A stretch of DNA of 64,000 bases from Photorhabdus heterorhabditis (GCF_018448905.1 NZ_RCWA01000028.1:1-64000); one strand, 5' to 3'; numbered from the stretch's first letter, positions 22,597 through 34,757 are shown. The notes: generated by a model not told the origin, from the letters alone. Numbers and translations: made by a program.

Positions 22597-23445
22597 TCAA
22601 GATACCAGCAACATTAGGCCGGCAAAGACAGGGATCGCAGCAGTCAAGCTGTCGATACGATCCATAATACCACCATGTCCAGGAATCAGCTGACTGCTGT
22701 CTTTAATACCAGATTCACGTTTGAACATACTCTCTGTCAAATCACCAAATACTGAGGCGATAACAACAATTGCAGAACACAACATGAGTTTTTCAGGCAT
22801 TGCGGGCACTGGAGCATATTTACTGAACAACCATGAAATAATAGCCGCAGTAACTAAACCACCAATTAACCCTTCTAGCGTTTTTCCCGGAGAAACTTTT
22901 GGTGCCATCTTGTGTTTACCTAAAGTACGCCCGAATAGATAAGCACCAGAGTCGGCCCCCCACACTAGCAACATGACATACAATAGCCACCATGCACCGT
23001 GAAATGAATTATCATCATATCCCAGACCCCGTAAGACCATCATTCCACAGTAAAACGGGACTAATGTCAGGCCACCAAATAAAAGACGCAATAAAATGGA
23101 TCTTTTCCAGATTGCAGCGGAAGAAGGATAAGTAATAACCAGAAGGGTGGCAACAATCCACCATATCATCCCTATCCATAAAATAAAGGTGATTTGCTGC
23201 TGTTTAATCAAATCAGTGAAACTTGGCAGGGTATATTGTAATGCCAGTAAACCTATCGCAAACAGAGCAGCCAAGATAACCCGTTTCTTTTGGCTAAATA
23301 AACCAGCAAATTGCCCCCATTCCCATGCAGCAAGGACTGATACAGCAATAATGACCAACCCAAACGCTGTTGGCGGCAACCAAAACAAAGCTGCAATTAC
23401 AAGAGGGATTAATATCACAGCCGTTATAAGACGGTACTTTAGCAA
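22597..23445 (-). CDS. cdsA: Phosphatidate cytidylyltransferase
   Basis: Makes CDP-diacylglycerol, precursor of all phospholipids. It is a polytopic inner-membrane protein, with the CDS signature (SMFKRESGIKDSSQLIPGHGGIMDRIDS-type) near the C terminus. At 282 residues it is close to the family norm. It lies 9 bp after uppS and 29 bp before rseP. Confidence 0.96.
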   Translation of the reverse strand: MLKYRLITAVILIPLVIAALFWLPPTAFGLVIIAVSVLAAWEWGQFAGLFSQKKRVILAALFAIGLLALQYTLPSFTDLIKQQQITFILWIGMIWWIVATLLVITYPSSAAIWKRSILLRLLFGGLTLVPFYCGMMVLRGLGYDDNSFHGAWWLLYVMLLVWGADSGAYLFGRTLGKHKMAPKVSPGKTLEGLIGGLVTAAIISWLFSKYAPVPAMPEKLMLCSAIVVIASVFGDLTESMFKRESGIKDSSQLIPGHGGIMDRIDSLTAAIPVFAGLMLLVS

Positions 23446-23454
23446 GAGTTCCTC

Positions 23455-24216
23455 CTATGATCCCGCATTGGCATCGTCTGGTATTGTTCCGCCAAATCGG
23501 CGTTCTCTTTTGGCAAAGGCATTAATTGCACCTTCAAAAACTGTTTCATCAAAATCAGGCCAGAGTATATCGGTAAAATAGAATTCTGCATAAGCTATCT
23601 GCCATAACAGAAAATTACTTATACGATGTTCACCCCCGGTTCTGATTACCAAATCAACCTGAGACTGCTGGCTCAGGTTAATATAATTATTAACTAATTC
23701 TTCAGTAATATCCTGTGGTTCAAGCAAATTATCCTTAACCTGCTGAGTAATTTTCTGAACACTTTGAACTATATCCCAACGACCACCATAATTTGCAGCA
23801 ATATTAAGTTGCAAGCCTGTATTATCAGCAGTGAGTTTAACTGAGCGACGAATGCGCTCCTGTAAACGTTCACTGAACCGACTGATATCGCCAATAATAG
23901 ACAATTTGATATTATGTTTATGTAAGCTTTTGATTTCACTGTCTAGTGCAAAAATAAACAATTCCATTAAAGAACTAACTTCTTGTTCTGGCCGGTTCCA
24001 GTTTTCACTACTAAAAGCGTACAGAGTCAACGACTCAATGTTGTGCTTAGCAGCGAAACGCACCGCACTCCGTACTGCCTTAATCCCTGCACGATGACCA
24101 AAAACTCTTAATTTCCCACGTTTCTTTGCCCAACGTCCGTTACCATCCATAATAATAGCAACGTGCTTAGGTAATAATGACGACAAATCGTTCTGATGAT
24201 CACTGGCTAATATCAC
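23455..24216 (-). CDS. uppS: Undecaprenyl pyrophosphate synthase
   Basis: Cis-prenyltransferase building the C55 carrier lipid for peptidoglycan and O-antigen. [14 protein letters not shown] carries the catalytic Asp24. SSENWNRP and [17 protein letters not shown] are further signatures. The length is 253 residues, as in E. coli. The gap to dxr holds a terminator hairpin, so the two isoprenoid genes may not be fully co-transcribed. Confidence 0.96.
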   Translation of the reverse strand: MILASDHQNDLSSLLPKHVAIIMDGNGRWAKKRGKLRVFGHRAGIKAVRSAVRFAAKHNIESLTLYAFSSENWNRPEQEVSSLMELFIFALDSEIKSLHKHNIKLSIIGDISRFSERLQERIRRSVKLTADNTGLQLNIAANYGGRWDIVQSVQKITQQVKDNLLEPQDITEELVNNYINLSQQSQVDLVIRTGGEHRISNFLLWQIAYAEFYFTDILWPDFDETVFEGAINAFAKRERRFGGTIPDDANAGS

Positions 24217-24273
24217 TCAATTAATCCTTTACTGGTCGGGGTAATTCTCTTACAAATGCAGGCATTCAAATAT

Positions 24274-24299
24274 AAAAAAGCCGTGTCTGGCATCACGGC
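24274..24299 (-). terminator. Intrinsic terminator/attenuator between dxr and uppS
   Basis: The minus strand shows GCCGTG (24294-24299) pairing with CACGGC (24280-24285) across an 8-nt loop, followed by six T residues. This is a good intrinsic terminator after dxr, 57 bp before the uppS start, so uppS probably has its own promoter or receives reduced read-through. Confidence 0.75.
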
Positions 24300-24431
24300 C
24301 TGAGTAACAACCTGATTATCTGGAAGATAACTCTGCAAATTTAAACTGTTAATTATATCAGCCAATAGTTATACAGAAACTATACCATCAGGTAAAAATG
24401 CGAACAAATACCCCTTCATTCATCAGCAATA

Positions 24432-25628
24432 CTACCTGACAAATGAACTGATAGTCTTTGTAGCCAAATTTCTTGCAAGCTTATCAATCTGTAAGACTTC
24501 TTCAATGCTCTGAGGTTCCGGTAAATCTAGTTTTTCTACAACCTGACGATTGATAATTGCTATATCTGTGAAAGAGATTCCACTTTGTAAAAAAACCTTA
24601 ACAACTTCTTCATTTGCTGCATTCAGTGCCGTAGTTGCAGCCTGACCTTCGTGACATGCTTCAATAGCCAACTTCAAGCATGGATATCGTTCATAATCTG
24701 GTTTCGAAAAAGTCAGTGTACCTAAAGAACAAAAATCAAGAGGCTTCACACCAGAAGAAATACGATTTGGGTATGCCATTGCATAGGAGATAGGCGTACA
24801 CATATCCGGGGTTCCCAATTGAGCAATAACGCTACCATCCAGATAACGCACCATAGAATGAATGACAGATTGGGGATGAATCACCACTTCCATTTCAACA
24901 GCAGACGCATTGAACAAACAACACGCTTCAATATATTCCAAACCTTTATTCATCATTGTCGCGGAATCTACAGAAATTTTGCGTCCCATCGACCAATTCG
25001 GATGGGCACAGGCTTGATCTGGTGTGACAAATGGCAACTGCTCCAAAGGCGTATGGCGAAAAGGCCCGCCAGACCCCGTTAGAATAATACTAGCAATACC
25101 ATGTTGTTTCAGCTCCTTGCTTCCAAGGTTCTGTTGTATTACCTCGGGTAAACTCTGAAAAATAGCATTATGCTCGCTGTCAATGGGTAACAATTTAGCA
25201 TTATGTTTAATTACGGCATCCATAAAAAACCGGCCACTGGTGATCAACGATTCTTTATTAGCAAGCAAAATCTGTTTACCCGCCCGGATAGCGGCCAAGG
25301 TTGGCAATAAACCAGCAACCCCAACAATCGCAGACATTACCTGATCGACATCATTCAAAGCAGCCAAATCACACACAGCCTGTTCCCCGAAAAATACTTC
25401 GGTTTTACAACCTTGTTCAATCAGTAACTGACTAAGCTTTTTTGCAGAAGCTTCATCTATCATTGCAGCATATTGAGGCTGAAATTCCAGACATTGCTCA
25501 GCCATAACCTGAATATTCTTCCCGGCAACCAGTGCCGTTACTTCGAATTTATCAGGATTATTGCGAACTACAGTAAGTGTACTTTTGCCTACTGAACCTG
25601 TGGAACCAAGGATGGTCAACCTTTTCAT
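24432..25628 (-). CDS. dxr: 1-deoxy-D-xylulose 5-phosphate reductoisomerase
   Basis: Second step of the MEP isoprenoid pathway, NADPH-dependent. [10 protein letters not shown] at residues 8-17 is the dinucleotide-binding loop. SEHNAIFQ and the flexible loop around [23 protein letters not shown] hold the metal and substrate contacts. The length is 398 residues, as in the family. It is followed leftward by a terminator and uppS. Confidence 0.97.
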   Translation of the reverse strand: MKRLTILGSTGSVGKSTLTVVRNNPDKFEVTALVAGKNIQVMAEQCLEFQPQYAAMIDEASAKKLSQLLIEQGCKTEVFFGEQAVCDLAALNDVDQVMSAIVGVAGLLPTLAAIRAGKQILLANKESLITSGRFFMDAVIKHNAKLLPIDSEHNAIFQSLPEVIQQNLGSKELKQHGIASIILTGSGGPFRHTPLEQLPFVTPDQACAHPNWSMGRKISVDSATMMNKGLEYIEACCLFNASAVEMEVVIHPQSVIHSMVRYLDGSVIAQLGTPDMCTPISYAMAYPNRISSGVKPLDFCSLGTLTFSKPDYERYPCLKLAIEACHEGQAATTALNAANEEVVKVFLQSGISFTDIAIINRQVVEKLDLPEPQSIEEVLQIDKLARNLATKTISSFVR

Positions 25629-25720
25629 ACTGACGCTCTGAATTGTTCTGTTTGATATGTGTTAATACTTGTCTGATTTGTCTGGCTTAGAATATCCATG
25701 ACTTCAGAGAAATGCCGGAT

Positions 25721-25749
25721 AAAAAATAGCGCCGCACGGTAGCGACGCT
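25721..25749 (-). terminator. Intrinsic terminator after frr
   Basis: Minus-strand AGCGTCGC (25742-25749) pairs with GCGGCGCT (25728-25735), including one G-T pair, across a 6-nt loop, followed by ATTTTTT. It lies 22 bp past the frr stop. Confidence 0.8.
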
Positions 25750-25770
25750 TGGTCTATCTCATGAAAGAGA

Positions 25771-26328
25771 TTAGAACTCCATCAGTTCTTCTTCTTTCTT
25801 GGCTAAAGCTTCATCAACTTTTTTAATGAAATTATCAGTCAACTTCTGGATTTCATCCTGTGCACGACGCTCATCATCTTCGCTAATTTCTTTGTCTTTC
25901 AGCAAAGCTTTGATTTTGTCATTCGCATCACGGCGAATATTACGGACAGAAACACGCCCCTGTTCAGCTTCGCCACGCACAACTTTAATCAGATCCTTAC
26001 GACGCTCTTCTGTCAGTGCCGGTAAAGGAACACGAATAATTGTACCAGCAGAAGATGGGTTCAAACCCAAATCAGAAGCCATAATTGCTTTTTCAATCGC
26101 CGGAGTCATAGAACGGTCAAATACCGTGATAGCCAGGGTACGTGCATCCTCAGCGGTGACGTTAGCAATCTGACGCAGTGGTGTTGGTGCACCATAATAC
26201 TCAACAGTGATACCATCCAGCAGACTTGGAGAAGCACGGCCAGTACGAACCTTGCTGATTTGGTTTTTAAGTGCTTCGACGCTTTTTTCCATACGGTCTT
26301 GTGCGTCTTTTTTGATTTCATTAATCAC
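25771..26328 (-). CDS. frr: Ribosome-recycling factor
   Basis: RRF splits post-termination ribosomes with EF-G. The GTG at 26328 ([23 protein letters not shown]) gives 185 residues, the exact E. coli length, with AAGGG upstream. The longer ATG at 26382 adds 18 unconserved residues. [14 protein letters not shown]-type and [21 protein letters not shown] motifs are present. It follows pyrH by 120 bp. Confidence 0.95.
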   Translation of the reverse strand: MINEIKKDAQDRMEKSVEALKNQISKVRTGRASPSLLDGITVEYYGAPTPLRQIANVTAEDARTLAITVFDRSMTPAIEKAIMASDLGLNPSSAGTIIRVPLPALTEERRKDLIKVVRGEAEQGRVSVRNIRRDANDKIKALLKDKEISEDDERRAQDEIQKLTDNFIKKVDEALAKKEEELMEF

Positions 26329-26448
26329 GTTACAAACCCTTGGGAACTGGTTGTTTTTCAAGCCATAAGTCATTATGACCATGTATTGTTAAATTTGGCA
26401 TATCAGGCGACTCATCATACCGCCAAACATCTCTGGTGTCTCTGAACA

Positions 26449-27177
26449 TTATTCGTGAGAAATCAGAGTACCTTCATTTTCACCCATCACCACACGACGC
26501 AACGCACCCGGTTTATTCATATTGAATACGCGAATAGGTAAGCTGTGATCACGAGCCAGAGTAAATGCCGCCAGATCCATGACTTTTAATTCACGCTCTA
26601 ATACCTGCTGATAAGACAACTTATCGAACAATATTGCTTCCGAATCTTTCGCTGGATCAGACGAGTAAACACCATCTACTTTGGTTGCTTTTAGCACAAC
26701 ATCCGCTTCGATCTCAATACCACGTAAACAGGCCGCAGAATCTGTAGTAAAGAATGGATTGCCAGTACCCGCAGAGAAAATAACAACACGGCCATGACGT
26801 AACAAGCTAATCGCTTCCGCCCAACTATAGTTATCGCAAACGCCATTTAAAGGAATAGCAGACATTAGACGGGCGTTCACATAGGCGCGGTGTAATGCAT
26901 CCCGCATTGCCAGACCATTCATCACTGTTGCCAACATGCCCATGTGGTCGCCTACTACACGGTTCATTCCTGCTTCTGCCAAGCCAGCGCCACGAAACAG
27001 GTTACCGCCGCCAATAACGACACCAACCTGTATGCCTAGCTCAACCAGTTCTTTGATTTCCTGAGCCATGCGGTCTAAGACGCTGGCATCTATACCAAAA
27101 CCTTCTGCACCTTGCAGGGCTTCGCCGCTGAGCTTAAGCAGGATACGCTGATATACGGGTTTTGCATTAGTTGCCAT
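26449..27177 (-). CDS. pyrH: UMP kinase
   Basis: Bacterial-type UMP kinase (amino-acid kinase fold) feeding UTP/CTP synthesis and regulated by GTP and UTP. ATG 27177 opens [23 protein letters not shown], matching E. coli to the residue. GGGNLFRG and the C-terminal [15 protein letters not shown] segment are visible. The length is 242 residues. An upstream in-frame extension to 27276 is not conserved. It lies between tsf and frr. Confidence 0.96.
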   Translation of the reverse strand: MATNAKPVYQRILLKLSGEALQGAEGFGIDASVLDRMAQEIKELVELGIQVGVVIGGGNLFRGAGLAEAGMNRVVGDHMGMLATVMNGLAMRDALHRAYVNARLMSAIPLNGVCDNYSWAEAISLLRHGRVVIFSAGTGNPFFTTDSAACLRGIEIEADVVLKATKVDGVYSSDPAKDSEAILFDKLSYQQVLERELKVMDLAAFTLARDHSLPIRVFNMNKPGALRRVVMGENEGTLISHE

Positions 27178-27286
27178 GGTGTTCTGTCCTAAGCAGAAAA
27201 AAGTATATTGGGGATTTACATACATCCGGGTCACTCTAACCAGATGCAAAAACTCAATGCCTACTGGGATAGGCAATTTAGATTGG

Positions 27287-27319
27287 ATAAAACAGAACCG
27301 CCATCTGGCGGCTCTGTTT
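27287..27319 (-). terminator. Terminator after tsf
   Basis: Twelve-base arms at 27291-27302 and 27307-27318 (one mismatch) surround a four-base loop. On the minus strand TTTTATCC follows. It begins 8 bp past the tsf stop and separates tsf from pyrH. Confidence 0.8.
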
Positions 27320-27326
27320 ATGAGAA

Positions 27327-28184
27327 TTAAGACTGTTTGCTCATTGCAGCAACTTCCGCTGCAAAGTCAGCCTCAACTTTCTCAATACCTTCACCAACTT
27401 CATAACGGATGAAGTTAGTGACTTTAGCATTGTTTTCTTTCAGCAGATCGCCAACCGTTTTGCTTGGGTCCATAACGAAATTCTGACCTGTCAGAGAGAT
27501 CTCACCGGTGAATTTATTCATTCGGCCAGAAACCATTTTCTCTGCGATTTCGCGTGGTTTACCTGACTGCATTGCGATATCCAGCTGGATTTGGTGCTCA
27601 CGCTCAACAACATCAGCAGGTACATCGCTTGGGTTAACATATTCTGGTTTGCTTGCAGCAATGTGCATAGCCACATGCTTAATCAGCTCTTCATTAGCGC
27701 CTTCAGCCGCAACCAGAACACCGATACGTGCGCCATGCAGGTAAGTGCCCAGTTGTTCACTTTCTAATACAGAGACGCGACGAATATTGATGTTTTCACC
27801 GATTTTAGCAACCAGTGCAGTACGTTGTTCTTCAAATTTAGCTTTCAAAGTTTCAACGTTAGAGATTTTATCAGCCAGTACGGCTGCCATAACTTCTTTA
27901 CCGAAAGCGATGAAGCCTGCATCTTTAGCAACGAAATCAGTTTCACAGTTCAGCTCAACCAAAGCACCGAATTTACCTTCAGCAGCCACTTCTGCCAGGA
28001 TGATACCTTCAGCAGCAACACGGCCAGCTTTCTTAGCTGCCTTCGCCTGACCTGATTTACGCATGTTGTCAATGGCTAACTCAATGTCACCATTAGCTTC
28101 AACCAGCGCCTTTTTACATTCCATCATACCTGCGCCAGTACGCTCACGCAGTTCTTTTACCAAAGCAGCGGTAATTCCAGACAT
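27327..28184 (-). CDS. tsf: Elongation factor Ts
   Basis: Guanine-nucleotide exchange factor for EF-Tu. [21 protein letters not shown] is the conserved N-terminal UBA-like domain, and [13 protein letters not shown] lies in the core. The length is 285 residues. The ATG at 28184 has GAGGAATAAAACAA ahead of it. The 11-residue upstream extension is not conserved. It is the second gene of the rpsB-tsf operon. Confidence 0.97.
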   Translation of the reverse strand: MSGITAALVKELRERTGAGMMECKKALVEANGDIELAIDNMRKSGQAKAAKKAGRVAAEGIILAEVAAEGKFGALVELNCETDFVAKDAGFIAFGKEVMAAVLADKISNVETLKAKFEEQRTALVAKIGENINIRRVSVLESEQLGTYLHGARIGVLVAAEGANEELIKHVAMHIAASKPEYVNPSDVPADVVEREHQIQLDIAMQSGKPREIAEKMVSGRMNKFTGEISLTGQNFVMDPSKTVGDLLKENNAKVTNFIRYEVGEGIEKVEADFAAEVAAMSKQS

Positions 28185-28254
28185 TTGTTTTATTCCTCGA
28201 TGTATCCTGCGGGACAATAATATTCCACATGGATAGTTCTTATATCAGATACGT

Positions 28255-28280
28255 AAAAGGGGGCCATAACAGGCCCCCCT
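28255..28280 (-). terminator. Attenuator hairpin between rpsB and tsf
   Basis: GGGGGCC/GGCCCCC seven-bp arms (28259-28265 and 28272-28278), with TTTT next on the minus strand. An rpsB-tsf intercistronic terminator that allows partial read-through is known in E. coli. The same position and form here suggest EF-Ts and S2 levels are set by this site. Confidence 0.75.
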
Positions 28281-28336
28281 AACCAATATATTCCAATACC
28301 TGGTTAATAAGGGCTCAATTCACTGAGCTTGCCTTA

Positions 28337-29280
<944 letters not shown>

Positions 29281-29493
29281 AACTTTTGTTGCCATTTTTT
29301 GGCTGCTCAATGTGGTAATGAAAAGCGCCATTTATGGCGGGTATTGTTAGTAAGTACCAGTAACGCGGGAAATATGGCTGCCAACTGTTATTGGCAGATA
29401 TTCTGTAGGCTGATACCATTGGTTCAACAATTTTTCCTCGTTAATAATCATACAACCAGCAGATTTGCTGGTTTTGAGTGGGCAAATTATTTC

Positions 29494-30291
29494 ATGGCAA
29501 TCTCAATTAAGACATCTGAAGATATTGAAAAAATGCGTGTCGCCGGTCGACTGGCGGCGGAAGTGCTAGAGATTATTGAACCTTACGTAAAACCTGGTGT
29601 AACAACTGGTGAATTGGATCGTATCTGTCACGAACACATTACCAATAAGCAACAGGCTGTCTCAGCTTGTCTTGGTTACCACGGTTTCCCAAAATCTGTT
29701 TGTATTTCTGTTAATGACGTCGTCTGTCATGGTATTCCAAGTGATGATAAGGCGCTGAAAGATGGCGATATCGTTAATATCGATGTAACTGTCATAAAAG
29801 AGGGCTTCCACGGCGATACCTCAAAAATGTTTATTGTCGGTAAGCCAACTATTCAAGGTGAACGCCTGTGCCGAATCACTCAGGAAAGCCTCTATCTGGC
29901 ATTGAAAATGGTGAAACCCGGTATTCGTCTGCGTACTCTTGGTAAAGCCATTCAACAATTTGTTGAAGCTAATGATTTCTCTGTGGTTCGCGAATATTGC
30001 GGTCACGGTATCGGTACAGTCTTCCATGAAGAGCCACAAGTACTGCACTATGACGCCGATGACGGCGGAGTTGTATTGCAAAAAGGCATGGCTTTCACTA
30101 TTGAGCCAATGGTTAATATCGGTGACTACCGCATCCGTACCATGAAAGATGGTTGGACCGTAAAAACCAAAGACCGCAGCTTGTCCGCCCAATATGAGCA
30201 CACAATTGTTGTTACGGACAACGGCTGTGAAATCATGACATTACGGAAAGAAGAAGAACCCGCTCTTTCCGCGATACTGACTAACGAATAA
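29494..30291 (+). CDS. map: Methionine aminopeptidase
   Basis: Removes the initiator Met from nascent proteins. ATG 29494 starts MAISIKTSEDIEKMRVAGRLAAEVLE, aligned with E. coli Map (264 residues, here 265). Metal ligands lie in NIDVTV, GDTSKMF, GHGIG, TIEPM and EHTIVV. An open frame extends back to 29224 but that part lies in the rpsB promoter region and is unconserved. Divergent from rpsB, as in enterics. Confidence 0.96.
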   Translation: MAISIKTSEDIEKMRVAGRLAAEVLEIIEPYVKPGVTTGELDRICHEHITNKQQAVSACLGYHGFPKSVCISVNDVVCHGIPSDDKALKDGDIVNIDVTVIKEGFHGDTSKMFIVGKPTIQGERLCRITQESLYLALKMVKPGIRLRTLGKAIQQFVEANDFSVVREYCGHGIGTVFHEEPQVLHYDADDGGVVLQKGMAFTIEPMVNIGDYRIRTMKDGWTVKTKDRSLSAQYEHTIVVTDNGCEIMTLRKEEEPALSAILTNE

Positions 30292-30306
30292 TTAATCGCA
30301 AATTGT

Positions 30307-30335
30307 GAAGCCTTGCTAAAACCACACAAGGCTTC
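30307..30335 (+). terminator. Hairpin after map
   Basis: Perfect 9-bp arms GAAGCCTTG (30307-30315) and CAAGGCTTC (30327-30335) sit 15 bp past the map stop. No U-tract follows, so it may be a weak or Rho-assisted stop before glnD. Confidence 0.45.
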
Positions 30336-30422
30336 CAATCTCCACCGTAATCTCTCCTGTTCAACACAGCATTTTCTCAGTAATCTGGCTGTTATGATTC
30401 GCTTTCTCTCGGGTTCATATTT

Positions 30423-33077
30423 ATGTCAGCAGATATCGCCGCAATTCAAGCGCCTATCCCGCCATTTTCTCCCTCTGATTTCTCCAGTGAAGACTTTCAC
30501 TATCCAGTGTTGAAACAACACCTCGAAGAATTTCAGCTTTGGCTAGAACATGCTTTTAAAGCGGGCATTTCCGCAGAAGCGTTGATTTACGCCCGTAGTG
30601 ATTACATAGACCAATTGCTGCAACAACTATGGCATACCTATGGATTTGATAGAATTTCATCACTTTCATTGATTGCCGTCGGCGGATATGGCCGACGGGA
30701 ACTACATCCGCTATCTGATATTGACTTGTTGATACTTAGTGAACAACCGCTTACACAACATCAAGCACAGAATGTCGGGCAATTTATCACCTTACTGTGG
30801 GATATACGACTGGAAGTAGGCCACAGTGTCCGTACACTTGAAGAGTGTTTACTGGAAGGGCTGTCAGATCTGACTGTAGCGACGAATTTAATTGAGTCAC
30901 GTTTAATCTGTGGCAATTTGCCTATTTTTCTCCGCTTACAGCGATACACATTTAGTGAGGTTTTTTGGCCTTCTACTGAATTTTTTGATGCCAAAATTGC
31001 CGAACAACATGAACGCCACCAGCGCTATCACAGTACCAGTTATAATCTGGAACCTGATATCAAAAGCAGCCCCGGAGGATTACGGGATATTCATACTTTG
31101 CTATGGGTTGCTCGCCGTCACTTTGGTGCAACCTCAATGGATGAAATGGTCGATTTTGGCTTCCTGACAGATGAAGAACGTAATGAATTGAATGAGTGTC
31201 TGAGTTTCCTCTGGCGTATCCGTTTTGCCCTTCATTTGGTCGTTAATCGTTATGATAATCGCCTGTTATTTGATCGCCAGTTCAGTATTGCCCAGTTACT
31301 CGGCTACCAGGGAGAACGTAATCAACCGGTAGAGCGGATGATGAAAGATTTCTACCGAATGACACGACGTGTCAGCGAACTCAATAATATGTTACTGCAA
31401 CTCTTTGATGAAGCTATTCTGGCACTGGGAACCAATGAAAAACCTCGCCCCCTGAATAATGAATTTCAGTTACGCGGACAATTGATTGATCTGGTTGATG
31501 AGACTCTGTTTATCAAAGAACCCGCAGCGATTATGCGGATGTTTTATTGCATGGCAGAACATGTAGAAGTTCAAGGCATCTATTCGACTACACTTCGTCA
31601 ACTCCGTTATGCTCGCCGTAATCTAAATCAGCCATTGTGTGAATTACCCGAAGCCCGTCAAATCTTTGTGGACATTCTGCGCCACCCCAGGGCGGTTGAA
31701 AGCGCATTTGTACCCATGCACCGCCACAGCGTTCTTGGCGCTTATACGCCACTTTGGGGCAATATTGTCGGCCAAATGCAGTTTGACCTGTTTCACGCAT
31801 ATACCGTCGATGAACATACAATCCGTGTGCTGAAAAAGCTGGAAAGTTTTGCCGACGAGAACAACCGTGCCATTCATCCACTCTGTGTCGAGCTATACTC
31901 TCGTCTGCCTCAACCGGAGATTTTACGCCTTGCCGCGCTGTTTCACGATATCGCCAAAGGGCGTAATGGCGATCATTCCGAACTTGGCGCTGAGGACGCG
32001 CTGACATTCTCACTGCAACATGGGTTTAACTCTCGGGAAGCTGATTTGGTGGCCTGGTTGGTTCGTTATCATTTATTAATGTCAGTCACTGCCCAACGGC
32101 GAGATATCCAAGATCCGGAAATCATCAAGCAGTTTGCCTATGAGATATTAAATGAAACTCGGTTACGTTACCTGATTTGCCTGACAGTCGCTGATATCTG
32201 CGCAACCAACACTAGCCTATGGAATAGTTGGAAACAGAGCCTGCTACGGGAACTCTATTTCTCTACGGAGAACCAATTACGTCAGGGAATGCAAAATACA
32301 CCGGACTTGCGGGAACGTATCCGTCATCATCGTTTTCAAGCACTTGCTCTGCTACGCCAGGATAATATCAATGAACAGAGACTTCATCAGCTCTGGAGCC
32401 GCTGTCATGCAGATTATTTTCTGCGCCATACACCCAAACAACTCGCATGGCATGCTCGTCATTTGGTGAAACATGATTCTCAAGAACCGCTGGTCTTGAT
32501 AAGTACCAAACCAACCCGTGGCGGTACTGAGATTTTTATCTGGAGCCCGGATCGCCCTTCCCTGTTTGCAGCAGTTGTCAGCGAACTGGACAGGCGCAAC
32601 CTCAGCGTTCACAACGCTCAAATATTTACCAATCGTGATGATATGACAATGGATACTTTCGTGGTACTAGAACCTAATGGTCATCCTTTAGCATTGGATC
32701 GTCACGAAATAATCCGCAACGCACTTTTGCTAGTCGTTCTCGGCCCATATTCCAAAATACCAAAAGCCCGAAGATTGCCAACTAAACTGCGTCATTTCAA
32801 TGTACCAACAAAGGTGAACTTTCTGCCCACTCATAATGAGCGGAGAACCTATATGGAACTGTTCGCACTCGATCAACCGGGCTTGTTGGCCAGAGTTGGC
32901 AATATTTTTACCGAAATGGGCGTTTCACTGCACGGTGCTCACATCACCACTATTGGCGAACGTGTTGAAGATTTTTTTGTGCTAACAGATAAAGACCATA
33001 AGGCATTAAATAAAAAAGTTAGAGAAGAATTGTCAGAAAGGTTGACAGAAACCCTGAATCCAAAGGATAAAATGTAA
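30423..33077 (+). CDS. glnD: Bifunctional uridylyltransferase/uridylyl-removing enzyme
   Basis: Primary nitrogen sensor that uridylylates or deuridylylates PII proteins according to glutamine. An N-terminal nucleotidyltransferase domain ([17 protein letters not shown], about residue 80-100), a central HD phosphohydrolase domain ([18 protein letters not shown], about 500-520) and two C-terminal ACT domains that bind glutamine (one at [17 protein letters not shown]) fill 884 residues, against 890 in E. coli. The gene order map-glnD-dapD is conserved. Confidence 0.97.
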   Translation: MSADIAAIQAPIPPFSPSDFSSEDFHYPVLKQHLEEFQLWLEHAFKAGISAEALIYARSDYIDQLLQQLWHTYGFDRISSLSLIAVGGYGRRELHPLSDIDLLILSEQPLTQHQAQNVGQFITLLWDIRLEVGHSVRTLEECLLEGLSDLTVATNLIESRLICGNLPIFLRLQRYTFSEVFWPSTEFFDAKIAEQHERHQRYHSTSYNLEPDIKSSPGGLRDIHTLLWVARRHFGATSMDEMVDFGFLTDEERNELNECLSFLWRIRFALHLVVNRYDNRLLFDRQFSIAQLLGYQGERNQPVERMMKDFYRMTRRVSELNNMLLQLFDEAILALGTNEKPRPLNNEFQLRGQLIDLVDETLFIKEPAAIMRMFYCMAEHVEVQGIYSTTLRQLRYARRNLNQPLCELPEARQIFVDILRHPRAVESAFVPMHRHSVLGAYTPLWGNIVGQMQFDLFHAYTVDEHTIRVLKKLESFADENNRAIHPLCVELYSRLPQPEILRLAALFHDIAKGRNGDHSELGAEDALTFSLQHGFNSREADLVAWLVRYHLLMSVTAQRRDIQDPEIIKQFAYEILNETRLRYLICLTVADICATNTSLWNSWKQSLLRELYFSTENQLRQGMQNTPDLRERIRHHRFQALALLRQDNINEQRLHQLWSRCHADYFLRHTPKQLAWHARHLVKHDSQEPLVLISTKPTRGGTEIFIWSPDRPSLFAAVVSELDRRNLSVHNAQIFTNRDDMTMDTFVVLEPNGHPLALDRHEIIRNALLLVVLGPYSKIPKARRLPTKLRHFNVPTKVNFLPTHNERRTYMELFALDQPGLLARVGNIFTEMGVSLHGAHITTIGERVEDFFVLTDKDHKALNKKVREELSERLTETLNPKDKM

Positions 33078-33124
33078 CTGAATATAAGTCCATGATCCGG
33101 ATAATAACCAAGGAACCTGATGCA

Positions 33125-33949
33125 ATGCAGCAACTACAATCCATTATCGAAAGTGCTTTTGAAAACCGCGCAGCTATTACTCCAGCGACAGTAAACAATG
33201 AAACACGTGATGCTGTTACTCAGGTCATAAACCTGTTGGATAGTGGAAAACTGCGTGTTGCAGAGAAAATTGACGGTCAATGGGTCACACACCAATGGCT
33301 GAAAATGGCTGTACTGCTCTCTTTCCGCATTAATGAAAACCAAGTCATAGATGGTGCTGAAAGCCGTTATTTCGATAAAGTTCCGATGAAATTCTCTGAT
33401 TATGATCAGGAGAGATTTGAAAAAGAGGGCTTTCGCGTTGTTCCTCCTGCGGCAGCACGCCAGGGAGCCTTTATTGCCCGTAACTGTGTATTGATGCCTT
33501 CTTATGTCAACATCGGCGCTTATGTTGATGAAGGAACGATGGTAGATACTTGGGCAACGGTTGGTTCCTGTGCCCAAATTGGTAAAAACGTCCATTTATC
33601 CGGTGGCGTTGGTATCGGAGGCGTGTTGGAGCCATTGCAAGCTAACCCAACCATTATTGAAGATAACTGTTTTATCGGTGCCCGTTCTGAAATTGTAGAA
33701 GGTGTCATTGTCGAAGAAGGTTCTGTAATTTCAATGGGCGTCTATATCGGCCAAAGTACCAAAATCTATGATCGTGAAACAGGCGAGATCCATTATGGCC
33801 GCATTCCTGCTGGTTCTGTTGTTGTCTCTGGCAACCTTCCATCAAAAGATGGCAGTTACAGCCTGTATTGTGCTGTCATTGTAAAAAAAGTGGATGCCAA
33901 AACACGAGGAAAAGTGGGCATTAATGAACTATTAAGAACGATAGATTAA
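33125..33949 (+). CDS. dapD: Tetrahydrodipicolinate N-succinyltransferase
   Basis: Succinylase step of the lysine/diaminopimelate pathway. It is a left-handed beta-helix trimer enzyme with hexapeptide repeats ([38 protein letters not shown]). Starting at ATG 33125 it gives 274 residues, the E. coli length. The in-frame ATG at 33092 adds 11 extra residues. AAGGA lies about ten bases before the chosen start. A strong terminator follows. Confidence 0.97.
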   Translation: MQQLQSIIESAFENRAAITPATVNNETRDAVTQVINLLDSGKLRVAEKIDGQWVTHQWLKMAVLLSFRINENQVIDGAESRYFDKVPMKFSDYDQERFEKEGFRVVPPAAARQGAFIARNCVLMPSYVNIGAYVDEGTMVDTWATVGSCAQIGKNVHLSGGVGIGGVLEPLQANPTIIEDNCFIGARSEIVEGVIVEEGSVISMGVYIGQSTKIYDRETGEIHYGRIPAGSVVVSGNLPSKDGSYSLYCAVIVKKVDAKTRGKVGINELLRTID

Positions 33950-33954
33950 ACTTT

Positions 33955-33986
33955 AAAATAGCGGATAATAAATCCGCTATTTTTTT
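33955..33986 (+). terminator. Intrinsic terminator after dapD
   Basis: AATAGCGGA (33957-33965) pairs with TCCGCTATT (33973-33981) across a 7-nt loop and is followed by further T residues to 33986. A textbook rho-independent terminator. Confidence 0.9.
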
Positions 33987-34035
33987 GCTTTTTATCATCT
34001 TTACCAAGCTCGGTGAGTGTTATTAATATAGGTAG

Positions 34036-34112
34036 TTTGAACGCGGGCAACATGCACAACCCAGAACGTACACAATGAGTACGTAAGCGTTTGGACATGA
34101 CCCACATTCAAA
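34036..34112. repeat. 77-bp imperfect palindrome upstream of yaeH
   Basis: Outer arms begin TTTGAA (34036-34041) and end TTCAAA (34107-34112). The next bases (CGCGGG against CCCACA) pair if G-U pairs are allowed, CATG recurs symmetrically, and the centre is ACGTAC, ACAATGA, GTACGT (34066-34084). The element is not an ERIC. It could be a miniature mobile repeat or a structured RNA element in the yaeH 5' region. I do not recognise its family. Confidence 0.5.
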
Positions 34113-34160
34113 ATGACGTATAAAATAACCTACTGGGAAAAATACCCTTAAGGTGGTGCC

Positions 34161-34547
34161 ATGTACGATAACTTAAAGAGTCTGGGAATCACATATCCCG
34201 AAGAAATTGACCGCTATAGTCTGCGTCAAGAAGCTAACAACGACATTCTAAAAATCTATTTTCGCAAAGATAAAGGTGAATTCTTTGCCAAAAGCGTGAA
34301 ATTCAAATATCCGCGTCAACGCAAAACGGTTGCTTCAGACCATGCAGAACAAGGATACAAAGAGATTAACGAGATCAATACTAACTTGCGTTATGTGATT
34401 GAAGAACTGGATCAGATTTGCAAACGAGACCAAGCAGAAGTCGATTTGAAACATAAAATCCTTGATGACCTGCGTCACCTTGAACACGTTGTTGCCAATA
34501 AGATTGCCGAGATTGAAGCCGATCTGGAAAAACTGACCCGTAAATAG
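34161..34547 (+). CDS. yaeH: DUF3461 family protein YaeH
   Basis: Conserved hypothetical protein of 128 residues, the same length as E. coli YaeH, with [27 protein letters not shown] and a C-terminal helical [22 protein letters not shown] stretch that looks like a coiled coil. Highly conserved in enterics but of unknown function. AAGGTGGTGCC precedes the ATG. It stands alone after dapD. Confidence 0.93.
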   Translation: MYDNLKSLGITYPEEIDRYSLRQEANNDILKIYFRKDKGEFFAKSVKFKYPRQRKTVASDHAEQGYKEINEINTNLRYVIEELDQICKRDQAEVDLKHKILDDLRHLEHVVANKIAEIEADLEKLTRK

Positions 34548-34560
34548 GTGGCAACTCATA

Positions 34561-34687
34561 TATACCCAATAGATTTCAAGATGGATCGCGACGGCAAAGG
34601 AGCGAATCCCCGGGAGCATAGATAACACTGTGACTGGGGTGAGAGAGTGCAGCCAACAAAGAGGCAACTTGAAAGATAACGGGTATA
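34561..34687. repeat. ERIC element (127 bp)
   Basis: Full-length enterobacterial repetitive intergenic consensus: it opens TATACCCAATAGATTTCAAG, contains GCGAATCCCCGGGAGCATAGATAAC and GTGACTGGGGTGAG, and closes CAACTTGAAAGATAACGGGTATA. It is the same family as the copies at 54.9-56.6 kb. It starts 13 bp after yaeH and so is likely in its 3' untranslated region. Confidence 0.92.
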
Positions 34688-34708
34688 ACTTGTACTAGTA
34701 TAACTACA

Positions 34709-34741
34709 ACCGCTTATATTCTCCTGTCCGGTATAAGCGGT
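34709..34741. terminator. Inverted repeat between yaeH and yqcA
   Basis: Ten-base perfect arms ACCGCTTATA (34709-34718) and its complement (34732-34741) lie between convergent genes, 16 bp before the yqcA stop. A likely bidirectional terminator, but U-tracts are poor. Confidence 0.45.
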
Positions 34742-34757
34742 GTATTAAGAGCTAAAA

